A stretch of DNA of 44,614 bases from Bacillota bacterium (lineage in GTDB: Bacteria; Bacillota; Clostridia; Acetivibrionales; DUMC01): the NCBI GenBank assembly GCA_013314855.1, contig JABUEW010000022.1, positions 1 to 44,614 on the forward strand, given 5' to 3'. The stretch's first letter is position 1; the number at the start of each line of letters is the position of its first letter. The notes beneath the pieces were generated by a model, which was not told the DNA's origin, made no database searches, and saw nothing but the letters and a program-made list of their open reading frames with translations. Below are positions 34,890 through 43,054 of this stretch, piece by piece. Position numbers and translations under genes: made by a program.

Positions 34890-35423
34890 TTATAGGCCGT
34901 TCAGGTCATTGCGATACAGTCCACCACAGACTGTTTTATGGCCAGGCATTTCTCGCTCGTCGCCTTTGATGCCATCGTTTTTACGGGTCGCCTTGACCGA
35001 TCCGCAGGCGGTCTTCGCGTGTTTACCAATTCCGAATACCTGTATTTTTACAATGTACTGCTTGTAAAGAATATTGAAATACAAGTCCCCATAATCAGGA
35101 TAATTCTTTATTTTTAACAATGCCTTGTCCACAATTTCAATAAGCCACTTGCTTTTCAATAATGAGCACAGCTTTTCTTCAAGGTCTTTCTTATTGATAT
35201 TTGGGTCATAGTCATCCAGGTAATCCAAGGCTTCAGCCAGACGATTGCTTCCCATGGCATAATACTCTGCTTCAATCTCGCATACCCTGTCTTCAATACA
35301 CCAAACCACATCCCTGTATATTTTCAGTAACAATTTTGTTTTATGATATACCCGTTCTTCATCAATGTGCATGGAAGCTAATCCTCTTTTCAACACAGCT
35401 AACGCCATTTTTTCAGTACTCAT
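34890..35423 (-). CDS. ArpU/sigma-like phage-type regulator, C-terminus altered
   Basis: The 177-residue reading begins MSTEKMALAVLKRGLASMHI. Residues 30-130 (LKIYRDVVWCIEDRVCEIEA, NRLAEALDYLDDYDPNINKK, WLIEIVDKALLKIKNYPDYG, DLYFNILYKQYI) are the helical body of ArpU-like late transcription regulators found in phages and integrative elements. In relatives a sigma-region-4-like HTH follows; here, after KQYIVK, the residues (VFGIGKHAKTACGSVKATRK and beyond) are basic and unrelated, so the DNA-binding end is probably lost by a junction near 35030. Transcribed away from the XRE repressor, from the divergent promoter region. Confidence 0.55.
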   Translation of the reverse strand: MSTEKMALAVLKRGLASMHIDEERVYHKTKLLLKIYRDVVWCIEDRVCEIEAEYYAMGSNRLAEALDYLDDYDPNINKKDLEEKLCSLLKSKWLIEIVDKALLKIKNYPDYGDLYFNILYKQYIVKIQVFGIGKHAKTACGSVKATRKNDGIKGDEREMPGHKTVCGGLYRNDLNGL

Positions 35424-35450
35424 CTGTTTTTCACCTTCTTTTCAAAATCA

Positions 35451-35550
35451 TTGACATATTTTTTGTTCTCTTGTATTATAATATGTGAACAATATTTTTG
35501 TCAATAAATTTGTCAAACATTTGTTCTCTTAATGCATAATGAGTGAACAA
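35451..35550. promoter_or_regulatory. Divergent promoters with two identical-spacing operators
   Basis: TTGTTC-N18-GAACAA occurs twice: 35463-35492 and 35521-35550. The first covers the -10 of a minus-strand promoter (TTGACA 35499-35504, TATAAT 35475-35480, 18-bp spacer). The second covers the -10 of a plus-strand promoter (TTGTCA 35510-35515, CATAAT 35534-35539) for the XRE gene. This is a repressor switch reminiscent of phage immunity regions. Confidence 0.6.
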
Positions 35551-35584
35551 TTTGGGCATAATATTACCGGAGGTGTCTTTTCAA

Positions 35585-36034
35585 ATGCAGTTTGGCGAAA
35601 AAATCAGGTTATTACGCAAAAGGGCAGGCATTTCTCAGAAAGATTTTGCAGAGCAGCTTGGGATTACAAGGCGGGCTTTGGTCTATTATGAAAACGGAGA
35701 GCGTTTTCCACGGGAGGCAGGACTTATTGATAAAATCGCCGATTTCTTTAACGTATCTTCAGATTTTCTGACAGACGATAGCGAAAGCATCGCAATGACA
35801 AAGGAAGAAATATTTTTAGAGGAAGCAAAAGCAGAAGATAAGTTCAGAGGAAAAAGCGAAGCAAAAAAGTTCATCGAAACTACAAAATGTTTATTTGCCG
35901 GTGGAGAATTATCAGATGAAGATAAAGATGCGCTTTTTGAGGTATTAACCGAAATATACTTTGACTCAAAGAAAAAAGCCAAAAAGTATGGTGTCCGTAA
36001 AAGTAAAGGAAACAAAAATCCACCAACTGATTAG
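35585..36034 (+). CDS. XRE-family transcriptional repressor
   Basis: The start at 35585 follows GGAGGTG; the longer frame from 35543 lacks a site. The 149-residue protein has an N-terminal lambda-repressor-like HTH (GEKIRLLRKRAGISQKDFAE, QLGITRRALVYYENGERFPR, then LIDKIADFFNVSSDFLTDDS, residues 3-65). An acidic/basic C-terminal helical domain (KKFIETTKCLFAGGELSDED) is of the kind that is cleaved or bound by ImmA-type peptidases. The two palindromes just upstream are its likely operators. It is followed after 16 bp by the ImmA gene, the usual ICE/prophage immunity pair. Confidence 0.88.
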   Translation: MQFGEKIRLLRKRAGISQKDFAEQLGITRRALVYYENGERFPREAGLIDKIADFFNVSSDFLTDDSESIAMTKEEIFLEEAKAEDKFRGKSEAKKFIETTKCLFAGGELSDEDKDALFEVLTEIYFDSKKKAKKYGVRKSKGNKNPPTD

Positions 36035-36050
36035 CTGCGGGGTGAAAAGT

Positions 36051-36565
36051 ATGGAATTTATTTTAAGAGAAGCCGAGAGGTTGATCCAAACGCATAAAAC
36101 CCGAAACCCCTTTGAGATTGCCGATTGTCTTAATATTAATGTTCTCTACAGGCCACTCGGCAAGCTTAAAGGGAAGGGATTTACATATGCACAAGGCGGA
36201 GCCGATATATCTGCATTAACAATGAATTGGACAGTCCTGCCAAACGATTAGTATGTGCTCACGAAATTGGCCATGACCGCTTCCACAGGCACTTGGCCAT
36301 AATGAATCCCCAGGCCCAGGAGCTTATCAGCTATGATATGTCATCAAAACCGGAAAGGGAAGCAAACATTTTCGCCGCTGAAGTCCTTTTGCCTGATGTT
36401 GATGTTATTAAACTGATAAATGACGCGGAAATGAATTTTTTCAGAGCCGCAAGGGAACTTTATATCCCACCGGAACTAATGGATTTCAAATTTCAGATAT
36501 TAAAAAACAAAGGTTACAGGCTTGAAGCTCCATTAAATGCGACAGGAGATTTCCTGAAAAAATAG
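36051..36565 (+). pseudogene. ImmA/IrrE metallopeptidase, frameshifted
   Basis: From ATG 36051 the protein reads MEFILREAERLIQTHKTRNP, EIADCLNINVLYRPLGKLKG and KGF. Then the frame should continue TRRSRYICINNELDSPAKRL, VCAHEIGHDRFH (HEXXH zinc motif), EREANIFAAEVLLPD (the distal Glu ligand) and LMDFKFQILKNKGYRL. A single base is missing in the T run at 36180-36182, so the annotated frame ends early at 36251. In ICE/phage immunity pairs this peptidase cleaves the adjacent XRE repressor to induce the element. Its loss would lock the repressor on. Confidence 0.85.
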
Positions 36566-36566
36566 C

Positions 36567-36612
36567 CCCCTGAAACATTCACATGTTTTAAAGATGTAAG
36601 GGGTATTTTTGT
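36567..36612 (+). terminator. Possible terminator after the ImmA gene
   Basis: CCCC and GGGG bracket a hairpin with arms AAACAT and ATGTTT, followed by TATTTTTGTTTTG, directly behind the ImmA stop. The stem is imperfect. Confidence 0.4.
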
Positions 36613-36617
36613 TTTGT

Positions 36618-36899
36618 TTATTCTATCGCCAACTGCCTAATATCGAGCTGATGCAAAATAATCAGCGTGATGCTCTCTCCATTCCTCTGCTGTTCGAAAA
36701 CTCTTTTTCTGCCAAAGCTTTCGATATGTTCTTTCCTGCAGCATACTACGGGCTTTATTTCAGGCACATCGAAAAATGACAACTGTTCACTGTATTCAAT
36801 ATATACATCTGGATACAACCATAAATGCCCGACCTCATGAAGCCCGGTAAACAGAATTGATATGAATGGCCGGATCCTAATTTGTTCGATATGCTCAAA
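36618..36899 (-). pseudogene. Fragment of an HEXXH metallopeptidase
   Basis: A frame open from 36899 to 36618 reads EQIRIRPFISILFTGLHEVG, HLWLYPDVYIEYSEQLSFFD, VPEIKPVVCCRKEHIESFGR and so on, 93 residues without a start codon. LHEVGH is a zinc-protease HEXXH motif in a helix, preceded by a hydrophobic strand. Length and context suggest the middle and end of an ImmA-like or other small phage-type peptidase. The N-terminus is cut at about 36900 where a TGA precedes it. It is transcribed opposite to the intact-looking neighbours. Confidence 0.5.
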
Positions 36900-37411
36900 T
36901 CATGAGTTTTCAGAAGGAGCCTTATTTTGTAAAATATGCGGCACTCCACTATATAATAAATGCCTTAATGAGACCGGATTTTCCCGCAAGCAGCATTTAT
37001 TAGATACTACATCAAGATTTTGCTCCCGATGCGGAAGCCTCTCACTGTTTAATACAAGGGTGTTATTAAACCCTGGTACAGTGTAAAAAACCAGCTGCAA
37101 AACGGCAATACGCATGCAGTTCCTGATTTCCTTCCCGGTTTTGAACCTTATGAACATTGGAATTATCATATAGAGTGGAGGATAATCCTGAACTTTATAT
37201 TGCTCTTATGAATACTACTGCTTATATTTCAGACACAGCTCTCGTAATATGCTGCAATGATGTTTATAGCGTAGCTACTCTGAATAAAGAATATATCCGT
37301 ACACACCTTGCCTATCTGCTTAACAAGTATTGCTGTCTGAACGGTTGCAAAATAACGGTGGTGCTTATTAGACAAATATATAATAAAAACAGCCAAAGTA
37401 CACTTTTGTAA
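36862..37411 (+). pseudogene. Zinc-ribbon protein of the element, several frameshifts
   Basis: The first frame gives LICSICSNHEFSEGALFCKI, CGTPLYNKC and RFCSRCGSLSLFN (two CxxC pairs). A second frame gives GVIKPWYSVKNQLQNGNTHA and PDFLPGFEPYEHWNYH. A third, from about 37157, gives EDNPELYIALMNTTAYISDT, ALVICCNDVYSVATLNKEYI and GCKITVVLIRQI to 37411. Together they look like one protein with an N-terminal zinc ribbon and a C-terminal alpha/beta domain, broken near 37060 and 37160. A paralogue of the ribbon follows directly. The last domain has a vague resemblance to the DnaA N-terminal domain, which I do not claim. Confidence 0.5.
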
Positions 37412-37751
37412 GAGGAGGTCGACGAGCAGAGATATACAGATGGTTTTGAATTTGATGAGAATTATCGTGTAAAAATCTGTCCTCGGTGTGAAAATAAGGA
37501 ATTCAGTCACGATGCCATTTATTGCCGCATTTGTAGTGCAATGTTGTTTAACCGCTGTAAAGGGGAATGGAATGACTATAACCAAGAATGGTGCCGGGAA
37601 TATGAAAATCCAGGTAACGCACGTTTTTTGTGAAAAATGTGGAAAACCTACATATTTCAGTATTGAAAAGTTTCCGTTGGATTGGAAAGAAGTAAAAGCC
37701 AAACTTGAAGAAGACTTTTATCCAAACTTTAACAGCCGGTTAGCCACGTAG
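37412..37751 (+). pseudogene. Second zinc-ribbon protein, frameshifted in a T run
   Basis: The reading YTDGFEFDENYRVKICPRCE, NKEFSHDAIYCRICSAMLFN, RCKGEWNDYNQEWCREYENP and GNARF runs into a stop. One T fewer in the six-T run at 37624-37629 restores CEKCGKPTYFSIEKFPLDWK and EEDFYPNFNSRLAT to 37751. Four CxxC pairs make two zinc ribbons. The N-terminal ribbon matches that of the preceding gene (CxxC-N-EFS-CxIC), so the two are tandem paralogues. No start codon with a good site is visible; GAGGAGG at 37412 may be the ribosome site of a lost start. Confidence 0.55.
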
Positions 37752-37800
37752 TATCGCTGAACATGCTCTCAATTGATAATGTGTTTGTTTCCTAGACAAA

Positions 37801-37832
37801 TTAAAAAAGCACCATGGGAATCCCCCTGGTGC
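37801..37832 (-). terminator. Terminator of the oxygen-defence operon
   Basis: On the minus strand GCACCAGGGGG and CCCATGGTGC pair around a short loop and are followed by TTTTTT (37803-37808). This is the expected end of the transcript carrying desulfoferrodoxin, FprA and Hrb. Confidence 0.75.
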
Positions 37833-37852
37833 CACTTATTATAAATCTCTTT

Positions 37853-37930
37853 TTATATCTTACTGAATGCATCCTTACCCAACCCACATACTGGACAGAA
37901 CCGGTCCGCAAGTAAATCAGCAAAAGAAGC
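37853..37930 (-). pseudogene. Rubredoxin C-terminal fossil downstream of desulfoferrodoxin
   Basis: Directly after the desulfoferrodoxin stop and in the same frame come 25 codons, ASFADLLADRFCPVCGLGKD then AFSKI and stop. CPVCGxGKDxF is the second iron-binding knuckle of rubredoxin; the first CxxCG knuckle is missing. It is the end of a lost rubredoxin gene or domain. Confidence 0.6.
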
Positions 37931-38308
37931 TTAGATACTGCTTTTCCATAAACCATGGAGATTACAGTAGGCATATACCTCAGCATTTGGTTTATCGCAA
38001 AAGATTGCTTTTGGCTCATCCGCAGGAGAGAGGGAAATTCTCTCGGTACCGCCCTCGGAAACCACTGCAATCCACTCTATGTAATGCTTTTCTGTCATCG
38101 GGTGGGCTGTAGAACCTACCTCGACATATATTTTACCCTCTTTCCTGGAAGCGACAGGTACATGTTTTTCCTTTGCGGCATCAATAGTATTGGCTTCCAG
38201 TTTGACCATAGGTTTGCCGCAGCAGACCAGTTCTCCCCCTCCATTCTTAATGAGACCTATAATATTGCCACATATTTCACAACGATAGAATGCTACTTTA
38301 GCTTTCAT
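37931..38308 (-). CDS. dfx: Desulfoferrodoxin (superoxide reductase)
   Basis: The 125-residue protein has the two-domain desulfoferrodoxin layout. A desulforedoxin-like FeCys4 centre (FYRCEICGNIIGLI with C10/C13, and VCCGKP) is followed by a neelaredoxin domain whose Fe(His)4Cys site is formed by EKHVPVASR, HPMTEKHYIEWI and CNLHGLW. It reduces superoxide to peroxide using rubredoxin electrons. It is the last gene of the operon, 21 bp after FprA. A second copy (40621-41001) is about 70% identical by eye. Start codon ATG 38308 after GAGGTGGG. Confidence 0.93.
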   Translation of the reverse strand: MKAKVAFYRCEICGNIIGLIKNGGGELVCCGKPMVKLEANTIDAAKEKHVPVASRKEGKIYVEVGSTAHPMTEKHYIEWIAVVSEGGTERISLSPADEPKAIFCDKPNAEVYAYCNLHGLWKSSI

Positions 38309-38329
38309 TTTTAACCCACCTCTTTAAAT

Positions 38330-39508
38330 TTAATTACTTGTATTTTGTGCGATACTTTCCGAGATTTTCGCAGACGCTTCTGTTAATTGTTTGGCATCCG
38401 GTATGTACTGTATACGTATCTGCTCCATAAGATCAAATCCACAGCTTTTTAATATCTCCTCGATCTGCTCCACACTTTGTCCACCCCAACCATAGGAACC
38501 AAAAGCTAATCCTATACGTTTTTTGGGAGCCAGACCTTTTAAGTAATATAAAAATGCAGCTACCGTAGGTAACATATTATTATTGAGAGTAGGTGAACCC
38601 ACGCAGATATATTTCGCGGTAAGGATGTGTGTCATCACGTCGGAAATATCATTAACTTTAAGATTAAGCATTCTGGTAGATACATCCTTATTCTCAAAGG
38701 CCTCCTGAATAGCATAAGCAATCTTCTCTGTCGAACCCCACATTGAATCATAGACTATCACCGCTTTGTTCTCAATGGCATTAGCAGACCATTTCCGGTA
38801 CTCCCGGGCAATATCCTTAATATGGGAGCGCCAGATTATCCCGTGACTAGGTGCTATGATACCGATATCCAAATCAGATGTAGCTTCCAGTGCTTTTTGA
38901 ACATTACTGCCATAAGGGAAAACAATATTGGCATAGTATTTAGCGGCCTCTTCCAGTATGATATCCAAAGGAATCTGGTCGTCAAAGCGTTCTGATGTTG
39001 CAATATGCTGACCAAAAGCATCGTTGGAAAACAGTATCTTATCCTCCGGCAAATAACTTATCATGTTATCGGGCCAGTGCACCATAGGAGTATGGATAAA
39101 GGTTAAACTCCTTTTTCCCAGACTTAAAGTTTCTCCAGATTTCATGATGTTAAAATCCCAATTTCCCTTGTAATGGGCTTTAAGACCTTTTTCTCCATTC
39201 ACTGAGGTGAAAACTTTAGCTTTTGGTACCAAAGCCATTAGTCGGGGGAGTCCACCGGAATGATCCATTTCCACGTGATTAGATATCACATAATCAATTT
39301 TTGCGGGATCAATTAGAGAAGAGATCCGCGCCACCATTTCATCAAATAAGTAATGTTTTACTGTATCTACAAGGGTTATTTTTTCGTCGATGATAAGATA
39401 GGCATTATAAGTAGTTCCTCTGGGAGTTGAGTAACCGTGAAAACTGCGGATATCCCAATCTATTGCCCCAACCCAATAAATGTTTTCTTTAATTTGTACA
39501 GGTTTCAT
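38330..39508 (-). CDS. fprA: A-type flavoprotein FprA (flavodiiron oxygen/NO reductase)
   Basis: The 392-residue protein has a metallo-beta-lactamase-like diiron domain with NHVEMDHSGG at 77-86 (H78, E80, D82, H83), MVHWPDNMISYLPEDKILFS and an IIAPSHGIIW His ligand. A flavodoxin domain starts at about 247 (KAVIVYDSMWGSTEKIAYAI, VGSPTLNNNMLPTVAAFLYY, FGSYGWGGQSVEQI). FprA reduces O2 to water, or NO, with electrons from Hrb or rubredoxin. It sits 20 bp after hrb, the arrangement known from Moorella. Intact. Confidence 0.93.
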   Translation of the reverse strand: MKPVQIKENIYWVGAIDWDIRSFHGYSTPRGTTYNAYLIIDEKITLVDTVKHYLFDEMVARISSLIDPAKIDYVISNHVEMDHSGGLPRLMALVPKAKVFTSVNGEKGLKAHYKGNWDFNIMKSGETLSLGKRSLTFIHTPMVHWPDNMISYLPEDKILFSNDAFGQHIATSERFDDQIPLDIILEEAAKYYANIVFPYGSNVQKALEATSDLDIGIIAPSHGIIWRSHIKDIAREYRKWSANAIENKAVIVYDSMWGSTEKIAYAIQEAFENKDVSTRMLNLKVNDISDVMTHILTAKYICVGSPTLNNNMLPTVAAFLYYLKGLAPKKRIGLAFGSYGWGGQSVEQIEEILKSCGFDLMEQIRIQYIPDAKQLTEASAKISESIAQNTSN

Positions 39509-39528
39509 TTAGCACCTCAATTAAAATT

Positions 39529-40251
39529 TTATTTTACAGCCACAAATTGATCTTTCGTCACGCCGCACACAGGGCACACCCAATCAGCCGGGATATCCTC
39601 AAAAGCTGTTCCGGGGGCAATACCGGAATTCGGATCACCAAGATCTGGGTCATAAACGTATCCACACACCGCACACTGATATTTTTTCATCTTATTATCC
39701 ACCTTTCCTTTTAAAATACTTATTTTTTCTTTTACTTGAATTGGCGCTGTTGGAGGTACCGTCCCTCTTTTTACCTGTTGGTAATATGCATAGGTAAGTA
39801 CCTCATCGTTACTAAATACCTCAGCGTTTATAACTTTCCCTATGAAGATGGTATGTGTCTCCACTTCAATACTGTCAATTACCACAACCTCTAAAGAACT
39901 AACAGTTCGTTCCAATAGAACAGGCGTGCCGTTTAAGCCCAATTTGAAAGAAACATTTTTGTACTTGTCAATTTCCCGGCCTGATCTAAAACCAAAGTGA
40001 CCGATAAAATCTAAAGGCGTTTCTTTGGCTAAAACGGATACCGAAAAAACTTTACTGTCTTTAATAAATTCGTTGGTAAGATTTTTTCTGTTAATGCTTA
40101 TTGCCACTGTGGCGGGATTTGAAGAAATTTGAAATACTGTATTGGCTATCTGTCCATTTAGTCTCCCTTCCCTGGTGGAACCAATAACATAAAGGCCGTA
40201 GCTTAACTTATGAAAAGCTTTGGTATCGACTTGTTTCGACCTCCTTTTCAA
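39529..40251 (-). CDS. hrb: Hrb: flavin reductase fused to rubredoxin
   Basis: Residues about 10-165 are a flavin-reductase-like FMN domain ([57 protein letters not shown]). Residues 187-240 are a rubredoxin ([34 protein letters not shown]). Such high-molecular-weight rubredoxins pass NAD(P)H electrons to FprA. The start is odd: AAAGGAGG lies inside the reading, and the expected start 10-15 bp behind it has no ATG, GTG or TTG (it reads GTC at VDTKAFHKL). The only in-frame start is TTG 40251, which overlaps the ribosome site. Confidence 0.88.
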   Translation of the reverse strand: MKRRSKQVDTKAFHKLSYGLYVIGSTREGRLNGQIANTVFQISSNPATVAISINRKNLTNEFIKDSKVFSVSVLAKETPLDFIGHFGFRSGREIDKYKNVSFKLGLNGTPVLLERTVSSLEVVVIDSIEVETHTIFIGKVINAEVFSNDEVLTYAYYQQVKRGTVPPTAPIQVKEKISILKGKVDNKMKKYQCAVCGYVYDPDLGDPNSGIAPGTAFEDIPADWVCPVCGVTKDQFVAVK

Positions 40252-40306
40252 TAAATTATTTTATATTTATAAAAAAACTGCGGTTGTCAGAACTTTCAAC
40301 GAGTCT

Positions 40307-40619
40307 TTATACTCTGCCAGTAATATGTGCCCTTATAGGGCTGCTACCAGCAGCACCGCAAAATGCACGTTGGTTTAGCCAACCGCAATTGTCACTCTGG
40401 CGACCCTTAAAAGGGTCCTCGTGTTCTCTTACACTTGTCTTGTCGATCATTAAATCGTCATTTTCCTGATCCCTTATGTATTTTTGTATAATAGCCTTAT
40501 TTAGTCCTACAATACTTACATAGTAACCTTCAGCCGAAAAATGACGATCTTCGTACTTATACCTCAAATTTGCATGTTTAATAAACAGTTGTGCTGCTGA
40601 TTCTTTTCTATTTCTTGAG
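40307..40619 (-). mobile_element. IS200/IS605 TnpA-type transposase remnant with end hairpins
   Basis: The frame from 40619 down to about 40430 reads KHANLRYKYEDRHFSAEGYY, VSIVGLNKAIIQKYIRDQEN and LMIDKTSVREHEDPFKG, the C-terminal third of an IS200/IS605 (Y1) transposase including the helix with the catalytic Tyr (QKYIRDQE). The HUH half is missing, cut at the end of the desulfoferrodoxin gene. Beyond it, GCCCTTATAGGGC (40329-40341) and GCTGC-N5-GCAGC (40340-40354) are hairpins of the kind found at the right ends of such elements. Confidence 0.7.
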
Positions 40620-40620
40620 T

Positions 40621-41001
40621 CTATTTTACTTCTGCTTTCCATAAACCATGAAGGTTGCAGTAAGCGTATACCTCCGCATTTTTCTTATTACAGAATACGG
40701 CTTTAGGATCGTCAACTGGAGACAGTGAAATCCTTTCAGTCCCATCGTTACTAACTACAGCAATCCATTCTATATAGTGCTCTTCTGTCATGGGATGGAG
40801 GACTGACCCGACCTGGACGGTTATCTTCCCATTATCCCTTGTTGCAACAGGAATATGCTTTTCAAAGGACGCTTCCGTAGTGTTTGCCTTCAGCTCTGTC
40901 ATTGGTTTGCCACAACAAACAAGCTGACCGCCTCCACGTTTTATCAAACCTACCAAGTTCCCACACAATTCGCATTTGTAAAAAGATACAGGTGCTTTCA
41001 T
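40621..41001 (-). CDS. dfx: Second desulfoferrodoxin (superoxide reductase)
   Basis: This 126-residue paralogue of the other copy keeps every metal ligand: FYKCELCGNLVGLI, VCCGKPM, FEKHIPVATR, HPMTEEHYIEWI and CNLHGLWKAEVK. The start follows AAGGGGGATATC. It lies 70 bp after rubrerythrin in the same direction, so the rubrerythrin promoter probably drives both. The IS remnant follows its stop by one base, separating it from hrb-fprA-dfx. Two nearly full-strength superoxide reductases in one cluster suggest dosage rather than specialisation. Confidence 0.93.
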   Translation of the reverse strand: MKAPVSFYKCELCGNLVGLIKRGGGQLVCCGKPMTELKANTTEASFEKHIPVATRDNGKITVQVGSVLHPMTEEHYIEWIAVVSNDGTERISLSPVDDPKAVFCNKKNAEVYAYCNLHGLWKAEVK

Positions 41002-41071
41002 CTTGATATCCCCCTTCTTTTATAAATAGGATCATTGCCTTTTACTTTTAATAAGTATTAGTAAGTAAGTA

Positions 41072-41665
41072 TTAGTAAGCTTCTGCAAACAGTTCAAAAT
41101 ATGCTTGTGGATGAACACATGCCGGACATTTCTCGGGTGCTTCCGTTCCTTCATGTACATAGCCGCAGTTTCCACATTTCCACAAAACCTTTTCATCCTT
41201 TTTGAAAACCTTGCCATTTTCGATATTTGTAGCAAGCTTATTGAACCTTGTTTCATGCCTTTTTTCAGCTGAAGCGATCATTTTAAAGGCTGCTGCAATT
41301 TCAGGGAAGCCTTCTTCCTCTGCTGCCTTTGCAAATGCCGGGTAAAGGTCTGCCCACTCCTCGTTTTCACCACTTGCCGCTGCCTTCAGGTTATCAAGGG
41401 TGGCTCCTTGCGCAACAGGGTAAGCAGCATTAATTTCTATTGTTGTCGGCAGTTCCCCTTGAAATGCTTCAAGCAGGAATATATAAAACCTTTTCGCATG
41501 CTCTTTTTCATTGTCAGCTGTTTCAATAAAGATATTCTTGATCTGCTTGTAGCCTTCCTTGTCGGCTACCGATGCATAATAAGTGTAGCGGTTGCGTGCC
41601 TGAGACTCCCCGGCAAACGCCTTTAAAAGATTTTCAGCAGTTTTAGTTCCTTTTAAGTTCTTCAT
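41072..41665 (-). CDS. rbr: Rubrerythrin
   Basis: The 197-residue protein is a classical rubrerythrin: an N-terminal four-helix diiron domain (LLKAFAGESQARNRYTYYAS, TADNEKEHAKRFYIFLLEAF, ENEEWADLYPAFAKAAEEEG, MIASAEKRHETRF) and a C-terminal rubredoxin-like FeCys4 domain (VLWKCGNCGYVHEGTEAPEK, CPACVHPQAYFE). It reduces hydrogen peroxide in anaerobes, the step after superoxide reductase. A promoter with an 18-bp spacer lies at 41716-41745 and the ribosome site is GGGAGG. Complete. Confidence 0.95.
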   Translation of the reverse strand: MKNLKGTKTAENLLKAFAGESQARNRYTYYASVADKEGYKQIKNIFIETADNEKEHAKRFYIFLLEAFQGELPTTIEINAAYPVAQGATLDNLKAAASGENEEWADLYPAFAKAAEEEGFPEIAAAFKMIASAEKRHETRFNKLATNIENGKVFKKDEKVLWKCGNCGYVHEGTEAPEKCPACVHPQAYFELFAEAY

Positions 41666-41715
41666 GAATTACCTCCCTGTCTTTTTTTTACATTTTTCTT
41701 TTATTTGCCAAGAAT

Positions 41716-41745
41716 ATTATACCATTTCATGTGTTATTCTGTCAT
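41716..41745 (-). promoter_or_regulatory. Rubrerythrin promoter
   Basis: On the minus strand ATGACA (41740-41745) and TATAAT (41716-41721) are 18 bp apart, about 50 bp before the rubrerythrin start. A clear PerR box was not recognised. Confidence 0.6.
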
Positions 41746-41887
41746 TATTTTTAAGATTCCAAATTGCTGGTTTATATTTCTTAAAGAAAGTGATCTATTT
41801 GTTACAAAACTGCATCAGGATCCTTTATATTAATGTTTGGAGTGCGCTTTAAGTCTACAGGAAGAGCACAACGACCTAACTGTTTAA

Positions 41888-42394
41888 CTATTCTAAAATT
41901 GCCCTTATATCTCTCCAGTTCTTATCCAATAGTGCAAGGTACTTTTGGTAAAACATATCACTATGCTGTTTTTCCCATCCGGCCAGCTCGGAAAGCAGTT
42001 TTTTAATTTCAGGTGTCTCCACAGCTGCTGCTGCTTTACTATAGAAATGCGCAAAATCAGTTTCAATCAAATAAGCCATTCGAATTACAGAAATATCTAA
42101 CACATCCGCATTTAATTCAGGCAATAAATCAGAGTTGTCAGCCAATATGTGAGGATCTTTCTCTTTGAAATTCTCATCCACCACCCATGAAATTTCAATT
42201 AGCGGTTCGGAAGACCCAAGTTCATCATATTTTTCTTTTAGAACATTGAAATGCTGTTTTTCAATCTCGACAAGCTCTTCAAAAAGCTTTCTTATTTCTT
42301 CTGAAACGGCTTTATCCATATAAAAATCGTAAAAGTCTCCTGTATTTTTTTCCATTCTCATGGCAAATTTCAAAATATGCTTGATTTTATCCAT
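41888..42394 (-). CDS. Ferritin-like diiron protein
   Basis: From the ATG at 42394 (AAGGAGTG site) this is a 168-residue protein with four helices carrying the ferritin/rubrerythrin ligands: RMEKNTGDFYDFY, LVEIEKQHFNVLKEKY, AYLIETDFAHFYSKAAAAVE and LAGWEKQHSDMFYQKYLALL. There are thus two ExxH pairs and two further Glu. It has no rubredoxin domain. It is likely a rubrerythrin-type peroxidase or iron-handling protein. Upstream-extended residues (MTKTRSDS) lie before the ribosome site and are not translated in my reading. Confidence 0.82.
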   Translation of the reverse strand: MDKIKHILKFAMRMEKNTGDFYDFYMDKAVSEEIRKLFEELVEIEKQHFNVLKEKYDELGSSEPLIEISWVVDENFKEKDPHILADNSDLLPELNADVLDISVIRMAYLIETDFAHFYSKAAAAVETPEIKKLLSELAGWEKQHSDMFYQKYLALLDKNWRDIRAILE

Positions 42395-42526
42395 ACTATC
42401 ACTCCTTGTTTTCGTCATTTGATTAATAAATACCCTCCCGGGTCAAATCATAATCAGTTTTTATTTATTGCAATTAGGATTTAATCTGATATTATATAAA
42501 ATCTTCAATATAACTCCTGAACTTTT

Positions 42527-42937
42527 TCATGTTGGTATTTCTTGCTTAATACTAATATTCAAACTTCTGTTTTCATAAATCAAAACATAAATATAGCTTG
42601 CCAAAAGCATTATGTTCAACACTGAAACAATAATCCCTATCATCCATAAAACAGTTTTGTCCGCCAATGAATTCTTATATTGCCTCATTACCTTAAACAT
42701 CCCGGCAATTATGCTGCCTCCAGCCATACCTGCAGTTGTAGTGGAAGATATTCCTGAGAACAAGAGAGCAATGCCAAAAACAATAGCTGCATTCTTCCCC
42801 AGTATAGGTTCAAGAAGGTGCTGTGCCTGTCCCAATTCGCCTACCTGTATATGTTTCATGAAAAACGTGGCTGCTGCTAGCGTAAATTTCCTGAGATTAT
42901 CTATATAAATGCCCCTCAAACTGATAGAAATAAGGTA
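42527..42937 (-). pseudogene. Nramp-family metal transporter, internal-to-C-terminal fragment
   Basis: The sequence KFTLAAATFFMKHIQVGELG, QAQHLLEPILGKNAAIVFGI, ALLFSGISSTTTAGMAGGSI and IAGMF is the transmembrane 7-8 region of Nramp/MntH manganese-iron transporters. A further hydrophobic helix follows (TVLWMIGIIVSVLNIMLLAS). The protein would need about 400 residues; only about 130 remain. The first 20 residues of the open frame (MYYTTPIPLKYLISISLRGI) are unrelated, so the gene is truncated at both ends. Confidence 0.75.
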
Positions 42938-43054
42938 TTTGAGGGGAATTGGTGTTGTATAGTACAAATCAAATTATCTCCTGCAACTTATCCCAAATAG
43001 ACTTTTGGTATTCTGTCATTTCTTCAAGAACTTTTTTAACCTCTATCAAAAACA

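Noticed and set aside
34780-35067. A 95-codon plus-strand frame upstream of the ArpU-like gene
   Set aside because: No ribosome site and no family resemblance; lies over the altered 3' end of the ArpU-like gene.
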